Notes: generated from the letters alone by a model not told the origin. 64,000 nt of DNA from Arabidopsis thaliana (GCF_000001735.4 NC_003076.8:16929835-16993834); one strand, 5' to 3'; positions 9,495-22,813 are shown, counted from the first letter of the stretch. A program made the numbers and translations.

Positions 9495-11629
9495 TCAATC
9501 GACCTTGCATTTATAAACGCATGCTGTTATGGCCAATACAGCTCCAATGATAAGTCCTAATATCGCCATTGCCAAGACTGTCGAACCCAATCAAACAACG
9601 TATATATCAGTACTCCGCAACATTCTTTCATCATGACCAACCACAGTGAGGAAGAATGACATACCAGCAATGGTGAAGTAGATGAGAACTGCCAATCGGT
9701 ATCTGGTCGTTCCTGGTAATTCAATTTCGAGTGTGCAATATCGTTGAGACTTTCCCTTAGTTGTTGTATCTTTTAAAGAATTCGAGCCTCCTGGTTGGAG
9801 TTCAGATAATGAAACATTCGTGCCTAGTACAGTGTCTCCGTTAACATCTCTGATCTCGAGCTTTATGGTAACCGGATTTGCATTCCAATCTATCGATATT
9901 GCTCCAAAATTTTGTTGTCCTGCACGTAAGTTTAAGATATTGTAACCAATGTAATCATACAAAAGAGTACATCGCTGCTCTGTTAAATCAACTCACAACA
10001 GTTACAGTCTACTATATTCCGTCCTAGGTTAGTGACAGTAGAGCTATAGAGCTAAAGTTGGAACTTAAAGTAGACTCACTGTGTCTTGGCTTGTCAATAA
10101 ATCTTTCCACAGTTTATCAGAAGAAAACGTAAAAGGAATCAAATTGAGAATAATACCGTATGTGCAAGATTTGAATTTGCAGTTATCATTGATAACTCTC
10201 ATCGTGCTTGGAGTATACCAAAAAAGAAGCCTAACTATGGAACGCAAGGGACGAGGGACAACTTTCTCAACAGATTGTACTAGACCACTGGAGGTGACAT
10301 CATATAATGGGTACCCAACAGAACAATCATATCTCGTGATTTCTCCAAAATGTACATCTCCACTGATGAATATAACTCCATCTCTCTGTAATGTCAAAGC
10401 AACGAAGAATTATGGGGACGAGGAAAGAAGAAAACTGACAGTTGGAAACATTACTGTCAACAATCCCATACCTTAGTATCTGCTATCAGTTTAAAAAGAC
10501 GTTTCCTTTCCTTTGGAAAACGACCCCATGATTCCATATAAAAGAGAGGTCCAGTGGTAGCAGAAAGATTTGATATCACCTGGACAAGTTAAGAGACAAC
10601 AGTTCTAGATGGAATAAGACACTCAGGCTTCATCAAGTTTAAGTCCATGGCCAAACTGGAACAGGACACAAAAGTCTAATTTGCAGATACCTGAACAGAG
10701 GATCCTATGATAGTGATTTCGCTTCGGGGACCGCTCAATTCATTTTCGAGCCAGTCCCACTGCGTATCACCCAATATGCTCCCGTCACTTCTTAAAGGGT
10801 CTCTATGATATCTAGTATCTAAAACTATAACCTGAAGGAGATACACAACTGTGTTAAATCACATATAAGCTCTTCATTCTAAACTTAACAAAACTACCAA
10901 AGAAGACAAGAGTTTCTGTTAATACCTTAACTTTCCGATTAGGCGGACCATAAGTATAAGAAGCATAAACACCAGCTTGCTTTCTCCTAGGACTATCAAG
11001 AGGCTCATTCAAGAAATCAAGCATAAGTTTTTGGTTAATGACTTTACGATCAAACTCTTTTCCAGCGTCATTCAATCCGTAATCATGATCATCCCATGTA
11101 CCAATAACCTTAGCTTTTCTCTGAATACGAGAATATCCAGGATTAGCTTTGGCTTTAGCGTATCTTAGTTTCATTTCTTCCTCTGAAGAAGGTACAAACC
11201 TCGGTGAATTCCTCCATGGCCCAAAAGTTCTCTCTTTCCCAATGACTGTAAGTGGTCTTCTTATATCTCCGTAGATGTTATCACCCAACCAAATAAACAG
11301 TTGCGGATCAAACTTGTTTATCGCATCCCATATCGGCTAAAATGTAACAAAAATACAATGTTTAACATAGTATGCAACACAAGCTTATATCATCTAAGAG
11401 AACATCGGCTAATTAAACAAAAACCATAATCAGCTCACTTAAACACCAGCCAAACAGAGCAGTCTTAAAACACTGAATCCAGAGCCAAGTAGGGGTTGTA
11501 CGATTGATTTACCTGTGGAGCACTTTGATTAGCGCATGATCCGAAGGCTATACGAGTGATAGGAGTCTCTTCTGCAGCAATCACCACCGTAAGGAGTAAA
11601 GAAAGGCACCAGAAAGAGATTTGGTTCAT
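9495..11629 (-). CDS. PhoD-like metallophosphoesterase, secretory, C-terminal membrane anchor
   Basis: Seven coding exons on the minus strand: 11629-11513, 11336-10926, 10831-10691, 10579-10472, 10385-10157, 9919-9665 and 9577-9495, giving 447 aa. Residues 1-19 form a signal peptide (MNQISFWCLSLLLTVVIAA). Metal-binding signatures of the alkaline phosphatase D family follow: FGSC at 29-32, WLGDN at 55-59, WDDHDYG at 120-126 and SGDVHFGE at 267-274. A hydrophobic helix (about 414-441) before the short basic tail suggests a type I membrane protein facing the lumen or apoplast. The substrate is unknown; the family hydrolyses phosphoesters. An upstream in-frame ATG at 11689 would add 20 residues. 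I prefer 11629 because it puts the signal peptide at the N-terminus. It corresponds by order to At5g42370. Confidence 0.9.
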
Positions 11630-11689
11630 GACGATGTGGTGAATCGAAGAGAAAACCCTAGAAGCAACCGTGGAAAGAGGAATCTTCAA

Positions 11690-12923
11690 GTTTTCATTAA
11701 AAGATCCACAAGTTTTGGCTCGCCGCAGATTCGGTTCCGGCGATTTTCAGTTACCGTTGGGATTTTGATAGACAGAGACTGTAACTTTTTCTACTTTCTT
11801 CTCGTGGCTTTGATTTTTAATAGCTTTACTTTTTCTTTTCTTCAGATGAAATTTCTATTGCCTGGTTTTATGAATCTTTTTTCTGGGTTCCAAACAAAAA
11901 GTGAATTTGTGAAATATCCGTATTATTTATAATTATGGAATGACCATTGAATTTTTTTGTAGATTTGTTTAACATATGCAATGATTTTTTAAATATGAAT
12001 ATTAATTACTTGAGAAACAAATATCTACTACATATTAAAAATGAATTTGTATTTTCCCCTTTGAATAGAAATCAAATTCACTATATGTGGCAAATAGATT
12101 AATTCATTTTGATTTGTATTACATAATTTAAATTGTTTATCTACTACTATGTGATGATAAATCCATTTAATATGTGTTCTTCTATGAAAACTTTATCCGA
12201 CCAAAAAAATAATTTTATGAAAATTTTATTCCAATTTTCTAGATTGTATAAAATTTCCCCGGAACCATGCAAATTCAGAATTTTTTACACTAGAGACTTC
12301 TACGGATGGCAAAATTGTGAAGTGTAATATTGTTTTAGACATTAAGAAACAAGTTTCGAAGCGGATCGTTTTAGTTAAAAGGTTTACAAACAATATTATC
12401 TCTTATTGAATAGAAAAAGTGAATTGGTGCAATAATTATGTATCTGTTTGTAACTGTAATTATAGAAACATCCAATAATGTGAATCAATATCATTGTTCT
12501 AGCATAATAAAACTGTAGATTTACAAACGTCAAACGATATGAAATGTTTTACCGACCTCTACCAAAAAATGAGTGATGTGAGAATATACGCGCGTTATCG
12601 GTTGTTTCTCACTCACCTAGTGACATTGGTCGAGCGGCAAATGGTGGTGATGACTGGCCTCTTTTACGACTCGCAGTTTTAGATTTTAGTCCCCTTAATT
12701 GGGTATTCTCAGTTATGGGGAGACATATAAACACATTTTGTATGTTTTGACAAATTCAGAATATCAAAACAAGACACGTTTATTATGAAGTGTGTTAAAT
12801 AATACAAATAGATTAGATGAGACACAAATATACAAAGGAATAAGAATCTCTCACAAAAATAATAATTGAATGAATAAAATTTTGAGGAGGGAAGGAAGAT
12901 GTCCCAATCCCATATATATCATC
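11690..12923. other. Intergenic, AT-rich
   Basis: This lies between the phosphatase start and the CML37 stop codon. It would hold the phosphatase promoter and the CML37 3' UTR. I see no coding or repeat feature that I can support; open frames here are short and compositionally AT-driven. Confidence 0.5.
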
Positions 12924-13481
12924 TCAACGCATCATCAAAACAAACTCGTCAAAGCTGAGAACTCCATCGTCATTCTGATCAAACCCACGAATCATAACCT
13001 TACAAGCATCAACCGTACACGACTCGCCGAGTCGACTCAACGTCCTCCGTAAACTCGCCGCCGTAATAAACTCTTCCCCCTCCATAACATACATCCCAAA
13101 CGCTTCTTTCAACTCCTTCCTCCTTTCTTCATCACTACCATCTTCCCCTTCCATAAGCTTCAAAAACTCCTCAAAATCTATAAACCCGTCTCCGTCAACG
13201 TCTGATGTCTTCACCACTTCCTCCACCTCACGTGACGATAACGCGCCGCCTAAGAGACTAACGCAGCTTTGTAGCTCTTCACCGGAGATTTTCCCGTCTG
13301 AGTTTGCATCCATATAGTCAAAAACGGTTCTTAGCTCGTTAACGTTTAACGAGCTGCTTCCGCTACTATTACTGCTCGTTCTTGATTCGTCTTCAAGGTT
13401 TCTTGACGATTCTGATCTCTTCGAGGAAACTTTCTTGTATAGTCGTGACAATGATGATTTTTGGTTCTTAGCGAGAGTCAT
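12924..13481 (-). CDS. CML37: Calmodulin-like calcium sensor CML37
   Basis: This is a single-exon gene of 185 aa. A Ser/Lys-rich N-terminal extension (residues 1-45) precedes EF-hands. Loop 1 is D58-E69 (DANSDGKISGEE) and loop 2 is D94-E105 (DVDGDGFIDFEE). A third hand at about 128-140 is degenerate (MYVMEGEEFITAA) and lacks the Asp ligands. Loop 4 is D168-E179 (DQNDDGVLSFDE). So three functional loops are expected. CML37 is known as a stress-, wound- and jasmonate-linked calcium sensor. The promoter carries a TATA box and W-box/G-box motifs compatible with stress induction. The length equals that of the Arabidopsis protein as I recall it. Confidence 0.95.
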   Translation of the reverse strand: MTLAKNQKSSLSRLYKKVSSKRSESSRNLEDESRTSSNSSGSSSLNVNELRTVFDYMDANSDGKISGEELQSCVSLLGGALSSREVEEVVKTSDVDGDGFIDFEEFLKLMEGEDGSDEERRKELKEAFGMYVMEGEEFITAASLRRTLSRLGESCTVDACKVMIRGFDQNDDGVLSFDEFVLMMR

Positions 13482-13557
13482 TTCTTGATTTGAATATGAA
13501 TCTAGAAGATTTGGGAAATGGATTTCTGATGCAAATTCTTTTCAAGAAGTGGTAGAT

Positions 13558-13565
13558 TATATATA
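13558..13565 (-). promoter_or_regulatory. TATA box of CML37
   Basis: The sequence TATATATA lies 77-84 bases upstream of the CML37 ATG, the usual distance for a plant TATA element with a short leader. Confidence 0.6.
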
Positions 13566-13720
13566 GATGAGTATGTGAATGCGTGTAATGGTGGAGAGAT
13601 TCTTGATTGTTCGACGGTTAAAACACGGGTTTGAATATTTTGGTGTTATTATTTAAAGCTAGAGGCGGTTGCGCGGCGGTGGCCGGGAAGTTTCCTCCGC
13701 AATGAGTGTTTGTGGGGAAA

Positions 13721-13733
13721 GGTCAAGTTGACC
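13721..13733. promoter_or_regulatory. Palindromic double W-box in CML37 promoter
   Basis: The 13-base palindrome GGTCAAGTTGACC holds the WRKY-binding core TTGACC on both strands, about 240 bases upstream of the CML37 start. Another W-box core (TTGAC) is at 13843-13847. WRKY control is inferred only from the motif. Confidence 0.55.
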
Positions 13734-13872
13734 ACGACTAGGGGTGTTTTCGTAATAATGTGATGGTAAGTTTTTCTCACGTATTGTGTGAAATGTGATG
13801 TCATATCGACGACTAGATTAAGAAAAGTAGCAAACCTTCTCTTTGACTTTGATTGAGTATACGATGTGCGGA

Positions 13873-13878
13873 CACGTG
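13873..13878. promoter_or_regulatory. G-box CACGTG in CML37 promoter
   Basis: A perfect CACGTG core within GACACGTGGT, about 390 bases upstream of CML37. It is the binding core for bZIP and bHLH factors (abscisic acid and jasmonate responses). Confidence 0.5.
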
Positions 13879-15473
13879 GTTTTGGTCTTTTAAATTGTTA
13901 AACTGTCATGAAGTTTCATATAACCGTCCAGATATGCTCCACGAAAGTGGTATGACTTCCTCTGTTCCTAGAAACTTGAATTAAAAATAAAATATTTCAT
14001 GTGATGAAGTTTCATCTAACTGTTACATTCCCGGTCCTGAATTCCCTTTCCATAAGAAAATATATTTCTATATGGACCAAAAGAGAGTTTTATTTTTATC
14101 TTTTTGCATCTCAAATGCCAACTTCATGTAAAAGCTTTTACTGATGTATAGTTCGGCTTTCTAAGCTCGACGGTTTAACTCGGCCCAGCATATATTGTTC
14201 AAACAATTCAGTTATTCTTTGAAACTTCTCCCCGTAATTATCGAGCTCAAAGATTATTTAACAAAAACATCTCTGTTTCCCCCCATAAAATCTCCTTATA
14301 AATACTTAATTTGATCCTAATATCAACAAAATGTTAGACTTTAATCTATATCTTCAATTCTTGATGAAATGAATTTCCATGATGCGGTGCTGGCATATCG
14401 TGACCTTACTTAATTCACATTAATTAAACTTTCTGAGCAAATAGTTTAAATTGTTGGTATCAAATCTCACAAATAAACTTACTATGAAAAACTCATGATC
14501 GCCAAAGTGAAAATAGTATAGAAAGCCTAGTTTAGAGTGACAAACACTTGAAATCCTAAACAATCGATCTTGTAACCACTATTGCACATCACCACAAAAC
14601 ACACATTATCTGACGAAAGCTAATCACATTCAAATGATTAAACCAAAATAACAGAATCTAAACATTAATTAACTTAATATTCGAGATACAACGAGACCTA
14701 TACGAGTTTGAATGAAAGACAATTTTCTTGTCTACTATATGTACAAGAAAAAATAGAGATCATACAAATAGCTTTTCTTCTAACTATCGAAATCAATATT
14801 CTTATAATTAGGCATGAATCCTTTAAAAATTTAGGGGTCATGTAACACTTAACATAAGCAAATATATGAATGCATAAAATTATTAACTTTTCGATCATTT
14901 TTTTAAAAAATTATAATTTTCGCAACGTATTTAAACCAAATTTCACAAAATTACATCAATTTTTTTTTTAGATTGCTATCTAAGCCCTTAACCGAAATAC
15001 CTAAACCTAATTGAACCGATCAGTTCAAAGTTGCCAGCAGATAAACAATGTTTTCATGTCCGACTCATACTCCATAGTCGAACGATTAACCCAAGAAACA
15101 TATTTCCAGTGAAGGTTTAGTCTTAAATCTACCAATATAACCAGAAAAATCCAGAAAAAACTTGCCATTAACTACCGCATGATCAACCGGTTAAAACTTC
15201 TGGGTGAAAATCTTTCCAAAATATTGAGATTTTGACTTCAAACCCTTTGCTACAAATAGAAGGTTTGATTTTGGAATTAAAATATATAGTTTGTATTAAA
15301 AAAGAAAGAAACATTAATATACTCATATAAAAAGAGTTTAACAAAATAAAAATCAGGAAGGAGAAGACAATAAACGTAGCTAACCTCATCTCCCTCTTCT
15401 TTTTTTTTTGTTCTTTAATAGTTTCCGTCTCTCTTTTTCTCCTCCACCTCTCCTTTGTCCTCAATAGCCGACG

Positions 15474-18400
15474 ATGGCTTCATCGTCCTCTTCCATTTTC
15501 ACCGGTGTTAAGTTCTCTCCGATCTTAGCTCCCTTTAACTCCGGAGATAGCCGCCGCTCTCGATATCTAAAAGATAGCCGGAATAAAGTTAGGTTTAATC
15601 CATCGTCGCCGCGTCTCACTCCTCATCGTGTTCGCGTCGAAGCTCCGTCTTTAATTCCCTATAATGGTCTTTGGTACGTATCAGTTTTCAGCTTCGTGTT
15701 CATGGAAACTGAAATTAGTTCTTGGTTCAAAATTTTGTTGAGTTCAGTTAAATCGATTTGTTAAATTTTGTGTTGAATTTTGTGGTGTTAAAGGGCGGCG
15801 CAGCCAAATTCGCATAAGGGACGTTTAAAGAGGAACATTGTTTCGGGAAAAGAAGCTACCGGGATATCACTTTCTCAAGGACGTAATTTCTGTCTTACTT
15901 GTAAAAGGAATCAAGCTGGAATCAGAAGAGCATTACCTAGTGCCTTTGTGGATAGAACTGCATTTAGTTTGTCGAGGTCGAGTTTGACATCTTCTCTGGT
16001 AAGTAAGCTACATCATTTACTTTCTATGTTCTTGTCTTGTGCTTGTTTGGATTTATCTCTGTTTAACTGACTCAACATGTGCAGAGGAAACATTCTCAGA
16101 TTGTGAATGCAACTCTTGGACCAGATGAGCCACATGCTGCTGGTACAGCTTGGCCTGATGGTATTGTTGCGGAGAGACAAGATCTCGACTTATTGCCTCC
16201 TGAGATTGATAGTGCAGAGCTAGAAGCGTTTCTTGGTTGTGAACTTCCTTCTCATCCAAAGTTGCACCGGGGTCAATTGAAAAATGGGCTTCGATATCTT
16301 ATTTTGCCAAACAAAGTTCCACCGAACAGGTAAATTGAGTAGAATGCTCGAAGTTGGTCTACTTGTGATACTCTTAATGACAATATATCATTCCTTGAAA
16401 ACCAGTAAGCAAAATGGTTATAGCTTAACCATATGGTGGAATCCTTTAAGGTCTTCCTGCTATATCTTATTTGAGTTTGGAAATGTTTTCAATGCTAGAT
16501 TTGAGGCACACATGGAAGTTCATGTAGGATCGATTGATGAGGAAGAAGATGAGCAAGGGATTGCTCATATGATAGAACATGTTGCTTTCCTTGGGAGCAA
16601 GAAACGTGAGAAACTTCTTGGTACAGGTGCCCGCTCTAATGCCTACACCGATTTCCACCATACAGTATTTCATATTCATTCTCCAACCCACACGAAGGTT
16701 TGTTCTCTTCTACACCTATTGGCGTATTTAGTGATGTATCTTTTTCTTGGTTAGTTCAATTCACAGGTTTTTATTGCCTCGTATTTACTTTAACAAATAT
16801 GGTGCTTATAGTCTATATCTATATGTTGCACATGGAGTATTATGTGTCTTATGAGCAAAAATACTAGGTTTAGTGTTGATCTTTATTTGTTTATAGACCT
16901 TAAAGTCTGTTGATTGGTTGGCTTATTGTGATAATTTCGATAACATGTCCTTACTGGCTTGCTAAATGATAGAGTTGGCTAGCTTCATATTAATTATAGT
17001 TCTCAACCTTTTCAGGACTCTGAGGATGACCTCTTCCCATCTGTGCTCGATGCCTTAAATGAGGTATAATTTTGCAATTAAGACGATGTCTTCCAATTAG
17101 ATATGCCCCGAGGTTTTTTCTGTACCATGAGTCAAAATCCCTCTTATGTTTCATGGATTATGATTCATTTGGCAGACAAATTCTTATTTCTCAAATGATT
17201 ACAGATAGCCTTTCACCCAAAATTTCTCTCTTCTCGAGTTGAGAAAGAAAGGCGGGCCATACTTTCAGAACTTCAGATGATGAATACAATTGAGTATCGT
17301 GTTGACTGCCAGGTAATCAATCATGAGGAATAGTTTTCTGTATGTCAGCACAACAGCCTTTTGTGTTGCCCAATTTTTGGTGGATAGCCAATGACACATT
17401 GTACTTTATTTGGTGAGACTAGTTGTTGCAACATCTACATTCTGAGAACAAGCTGGGTAGGAGGTTCCCTATTGGATTGGAAGAGCAGATTAAGAAGTGG
17501 GATGTTGACAAAATTAGAAAATTTCATGAGCGATGGTACTTCCCAGCCAATGCCACTCTATATATTGTGGGAGATATTGACAACATACCTCGGATAGTCC
17601 ACAATATTGAAGTAAGATAGTCTCTTACCTTTCTCTGACATTTCTTTTGAATTTCTACTGCGTAGTCTATCTTGACCAGACAATCATTCTTCCACAGGCT
17701 GTGTTTGGAAAAAATGGTTTGGATAATGAATCAACACCCAGTTCTCCTAGTCCTGGTGCCTTCGGTGCCATGGCTAATTTTCTCGTTCCAAAGCTGCCAG
17801 CTGGTCTTGGTGGTACCTTTTCAAATGAGAAAACAAATACTGCTGATCAGTCTAAGATGATTAAAAGAGAAAGACATGCAATTCGTCCCCCGGTTGAGCA
17901 TAATTGGTCGCTTCCTGGAACAAGTGTTGATCTAAAGCCTCCACAGATATTTAAGCACGAGCTTCTTCAGAATTTTGCAATCAACATGTTTTGCAAGGTT
18001 CTTGTTACAATCTTTTAATTCTTCCCTTTTTCAGAAAGCTTCATATGATACATGCAACATAGGGTGGTAGTTTATATTATGAAATGTTTACAATTTCCTT
18101 TGTCTTCCTGCAGATACCTGTTAGCAAGGTTCAGACATTTGGAGACCTGCGAAATGTTCTGATGAAAAGAATATTTCTCTCTGCTCTACATTTTCGAATT
18201 AATACGAGATACAAGGTATGAGGGTGTTAGGATGTCGTCTTTCCGAATACATTTGTTCTCAATTTTACTCAAGAAGAGAAAATTTGTTCTCATTTTCTTG
18301 CACAGTACATTTTGCTTTTATAGATTAATGAATCTCAAATCTCAGTGAAATTACAAAAACGGCTCTTTGATGGGTTTGTTCAAATAATATAACTGTGTTT

Positions 18401-21400
18401 TCAATAATCTCGAGGTGCACTATCTGAGTAAAAACTCTTTTTCAGTTCATGGACGTAGCTATATTATATTGAAGGTTTTAGGAATTATGTCTATTATAAC
18501 TAGACTCAATACTGTCAGTGAATTTTGATGATGTTATTTTTGTACCTTTCAGAGTTCAAACCCACCATTTACGTCTGTTGAACTGGACCATAGTGATTCG
18601 GGAAGGGAAGGATGCACTGTTACGACTCTTACTGTCACCGCAGAGCCCCAAAATTGGCAAAATGCAGTCAAAGTTGCTGTCCAAGAGGTTTGCTTATTGT
18701 TTCTTCTCATTTATCTTCATTGTAAATACTATTTTTCTCTCTTTCGTTGGATTGATCATTTGGACGTGATGAATAATGGATTGGTTAAGCTAAAAGACTG
18801 TTAGAGCCATTGACACTTTTTCTTTACTGCTGAGAATTTATTCAGCTTTAACGTATAATTCTACGTGCAGGTTCGAAGACTTAAAGAATTTGGTGTCACC
18901 AGGGGTGAACTTACACGTTACATGGATGCTCTTCTAAAAGATAGTGAACATCTTGCAGCTATGATAGATAATGTGTCTTCTGTTGATAACCTGGATTTTA
19001 TCATGGAAAGTGATGCACTAAGCCACACGGTTATGGATCAGACGCAAGGACATGAGACCTTGGTTGCTGTAGCTGGAACTGTTACTCTTGAAGAGGTAGG
19101 TTTCACAGTTCCGCAGTTCCGCTTTTCTTGTTGAATGTGACGCGAAAGATAACTGTTGATTTCAAAATTCTCGGTGATTAACAAAACGCACATCAAGTCA
19201 TCAATAACAACCGGATTCTTAACACTTCCTGCATATCATACTATTTCAATATTTATATTTGAGTTGGTTGCTTTTCTTCTGTTTTGATAATTCCTTGTCC
19301 AGGTAAACACTGTTGGCGCCAAGGTGCTAGAATTTATTTCTGATTTCGGAAGACCCACTGCCCCTCTTCCCGCAGCAATAGTTGCTTGTGTTCCCACTAA
19401 GGTGCATGTTGATGGGGTTGGTGAGAGTGATTTCAATATATCTCCTGATGAAATAATAGAGTCTGTCAAATCAGGATTATTAGCACCCATTGAAGCTGAG
19501 CCTGAGGTGTTCTTTCTTTTGTAACTCTATCTTCGCTTTATTCAAGTATAAACCAAAGGCTAGTTCTGAATCAGCTTTTTGCCTTCATCCTTGCAGCTCG
19601 AGGTGCCAAAAGAATTGATCTCTCAATCACAATTGAAAGAGTTAACCTTGCAGAGAAATCCATGTTTTGTCCCTATTCCTGGGTCAGGTTTAACCAAATT
19701 GCATGACAAAGAGACTGGGATCACTCAGCTTCGGTTATCCAATGGGATAGCTGTAAATTACAAGGTACGTCTTTCATCTTTTTGCTCTTCCTTACTATGT
19801 AAGGATCTCCGTAGTGATTTTCTTTCTACATTATTAGACATATTCCTCAATATTTATATTGTTGTTTGCTGTCTACTTATCAAATTGCAGTTCTTAACAA
19901 CTTAAGAAAATATGCTTCGTTCTAGCAGAAAACATTTTATTTGGTGTTGATTGATACTTCAGTTTTTACTGTACCATCTTGTATGGAGAAATAAAGACCC
20001 TTCCCTTGACATTTCCCTTTTCAATATAGAAATCTACGACCGAATCCCGGGCAGGTGTCATGCGGCTCATTGTTGGTGGTGGACGAGCTGCTGAAACATC
20101 TGATTCCAAAGGAGCTGTGGTTGTTGGTGTTCGTACACTCAGCGAGGGTGGTCGAGTTGGAGACTTTTCAAGGGAGCAGGCAAGTGAAGCTGTTGAAAAC
20201 TGTATTGTGATTTTTAATCTAAAACTAAAAAAGGATATGAACTAATCTGAAAGCCATTTAAATTCCGTTTAGGTGGAGCTGTTCTGTGTAAATCATTTGA
20301 TAAACTGTTCGTTGGAGTCAACTGAGGAGTTCATTGCCATGGAATTCCGGTTTACTCTGAGAGACAATGGAATGCAAGCGGCTTTTCAGCTGCTTCACAT
20401 GGTGCTTGAGGTATTAGATTATAACAAATAAGATATAGAATGCTGTGCAACATTTCAGACTCTTGATCTATTGATTTGCTGGTCAATAATGTTTTCTTTT
20501 ACCTGCTTGTTCGTTTTCCTTTATTTATTTTTTTATTTTTTTCTCTAATCTTTTGCTGAGAAAGAGTGGTGGTTCTCTGGTATGCAGCGTAGTGTCTGGT
20601 TGGAAGATGCATTTGATCGAGCAAGGCAGCTATATCTTTCGTATTTTCGATCAATTCCTAAAAGCTTGGAGCGTGCGACTGCTCATAAACTTATGATCGC
20701 TATGCTGAACGGTGATGAGCGTTTTGTTGAGCCGACACCTAAGTCACTACAGAGCTTGAATCTAGAATCTGTGAAAGATGCGGTCATGAGTCATTTTGTT
20801 GGGGACAATATGGAGGTGAGATCTCCAACTTAAAAGCTGATGTTTGCTTGACTTATATTAATTTTATTTGATTTTCATAAAAGTTTCTCTGGTTTCCTTC
20901 AGGTAAGCATTGTGGGGGACTTTTCAGAGGAGGAAATCGAGCGTTGCATCCTTGATTACCTTGGTACAGTTAAAGCTAGCCATGATTCTGCAAAACCACC
21001 AGGATCTGAGCCTATCTTGTTTCGCCAACCTACAGCTGGCTTGCAATTTCAACAGGTTCGGAACAAAGCAGTAAATGCATGGAATTTCTTGTTCCTCTCT
21101 TTGGTTTCCCCATCCCCTTAGATATGTGATTCAAGCAGGATATATTGACATCTTTATCTCTGGATAGGTATTCTTGAAGGATACTGATGAGAGAGCATGT
21201 GCATACATTGCGGGACCAGCGCCAAATCGATGGGGCTTTACAGTTGACGGGGATGACCTTTTTCAGTCTGTTAGCAAACTTCCTGTTGCTCATGGTAAGT
21301 TACACCTTAACGGAACAGACTTAAAATTAGGAGTCATATGATGTCGTGGTTTTCAACCTCGTGGAAACTGTGTATAGGTCTGGTTCTGAGCTTGTCTCAT

Positions 21401-22813
21401 AAACCAGATATTTATCTTCAGTAGTAGTAATGAAGTTTAGTGTTAGCTCTGACATAAAGTAGCTTATAACATTTCATGCATGCACACTGAAATTGCAGAT
21501 GGACTTTTGAAATCGGAGGAACAATTGCTAGAGGGAGGAGACAGGGAGTTGCAAAAGAAGCTTCGTGCCCACCCTCTTTTCTTTGGAGTTACAATGGGTC
21601 TTCTGGCCGAAATCATAAACTCAAGGTACACTTACTGTGTACTGGTGTCATATTATTCGAAAGCAGAGTTCTTTTTTCTGCTGCTATAGTACTCTCTGGT
21701 TTGGTTCATGTCCAGAATTTGTTGAGGAACTAACTGCCAGAATGAAGCACTGCTTAGAAAATGAACGTCATCGTGTGTCAACAAACGTTTGAATTTTAAG
21801 AGAATGCCTTTTTAGACCTCTGATTGTATTTTTGCTTCAGACCGGAGCCTGTCTACTTGCTATCTACCTATTATTTTACATGTATATATATATATTCTGC
21901 CACCCATGGCTGAATTTATTTTTTTGCGTCATTGCAGGCTTTTCACGACAGTAAGAGATTCTCTTGGACTGACATATGACGTATCATTTGAGCTAAACCT
22001 ATTTGATAGGCTGAATCTCGGGTGGTATGTGATATCTGTGACTTCAACTCCCGGCAAGGTATGCAGTCTTTGTATTTTGCTTACAGTAAATGTGCTGCTC
22101 TTTCATTAACAGTTTTCTTCACCAAGTTTCTCAATACTCTTTCCAGGTATACAAAGCGGTTGATGCCTGTAAGAGTGTTCTTAGAGGTTTGCATAGCAAC
22201 CAAATTGCCCCTAGGGAGTTGGATAGGGTTAGTTGTCTCTTTTGCCTCTCAGCTTAGCTCTTTTTAGCTCCTTCTCTTTGTTAATGGAAAGTAGTGTTGT
22301 TTGTAAAATCGACAGGCAAAGCGAACTCTTCTAATGAGACATGAAGCTGAACTCAAGTCCAATGCCTATTGGCTTAATCTATTAGCTCACTTGCAGGCCT
22401 CCTCTGTTCCGAGGAAGGTAATACTCACTTGTGTATTCCTAAATGTTTCATTTCTGACTTGACTTCTTCTGATGGGGTGGTTTTGGTTGTTTTAGGAACT
22501 GTCATGCATTAAAGAACTTGTTTCATTGTATGAAGCTGCTTCGATCGAGGACATATACCTAGCTTATAATCAATTAAGAGTGGACGAGGACTCTCTGTAC
22601 TCCTGTATTGGTATTGCTGGGGCACAGGCGGGTGAAGAGATTACTGGTAAGTGTGACGTCTTTTGAGCAAAAACAGTTTGAGATCAGTTGGGTATTAAAT
22701 TACAAAAACTGTGTGATGCAGTTCTCTCAGAAGAGGAAGAACCAGAAGATGTTTTCTCAGGAGTTGTTCCTGTGGGACGAGGCTCATCGATGACCACAAG
22801 ACCAACAACCTGA
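15474..22813 (+). CDS. SPP: Chloroplast stromal processing peptidase
   Basis: This is an M16-family zinc metallopeptidase that removes transit peptides from imported proteins in the stroma. The hand-derived model has 24 coding exons: 15474-15673, 15794-15998, 16085-16329, 16499-16697, 17016-17063, 17205-17312, 17423-17611, 17698-17997, 18114-18215, 18553-18687, 18871-19095, 19303-19506, 19597-19764, 20030-20179, 20273-20410, 20588-20815, 20903-21055, 21168-21294, 21499-21625, 21938-22058, 22147-22227, 22316-22417, 22496-22646 and 22722-22813. All phases match and the sum is exactly 1265 aa. The N-terminus is a Ser/Arg-rich transit peptide. The inverted zinc motif HMIEH is at 240-244, and a third zinc ligand is likely Glu321 (RRAILSEL), about 77 residues on, as in pitrilysin. 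The intron after exon 14 uses a GC donor. Confidence 0.97.
20180..20272 (+). other. GC-AG intron in SPP
   Basis: Exon 14 ends GAGCAG and the intron starts GCAAGTGAAG; the acceptor is CCGTTTAG ending at 20272. Reading through reaches a stop within about 23 codons, and no GT donor nearby keeps the frame. With the GC donor, exon phases and the 1265-aa total fit perfectly. AG|GCAAGT is the typical context of functional GC donors. Confidence 0.9.

Larger units (their letters stand above)
13482..15473. other. Divergent intergenic region CML37 / SPP
   Basis: This 2-kb region holds the promoters of CML37 (-) and SPP (+). Beyond the motifs near CML37, the middle part (14000-15200) is AT-rich, without a gene I can support. 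A CT/T-rich leader (about 15390-15460) immediately precedes the SPP ATG. Confidence 0.5.

Noticed and set aside
15183..15464. 93-codon Lys-rich minus-strand frame before SPP
   Set aside because: It reads the CT-rich SPP leader in antisense; low complexity and no domain.
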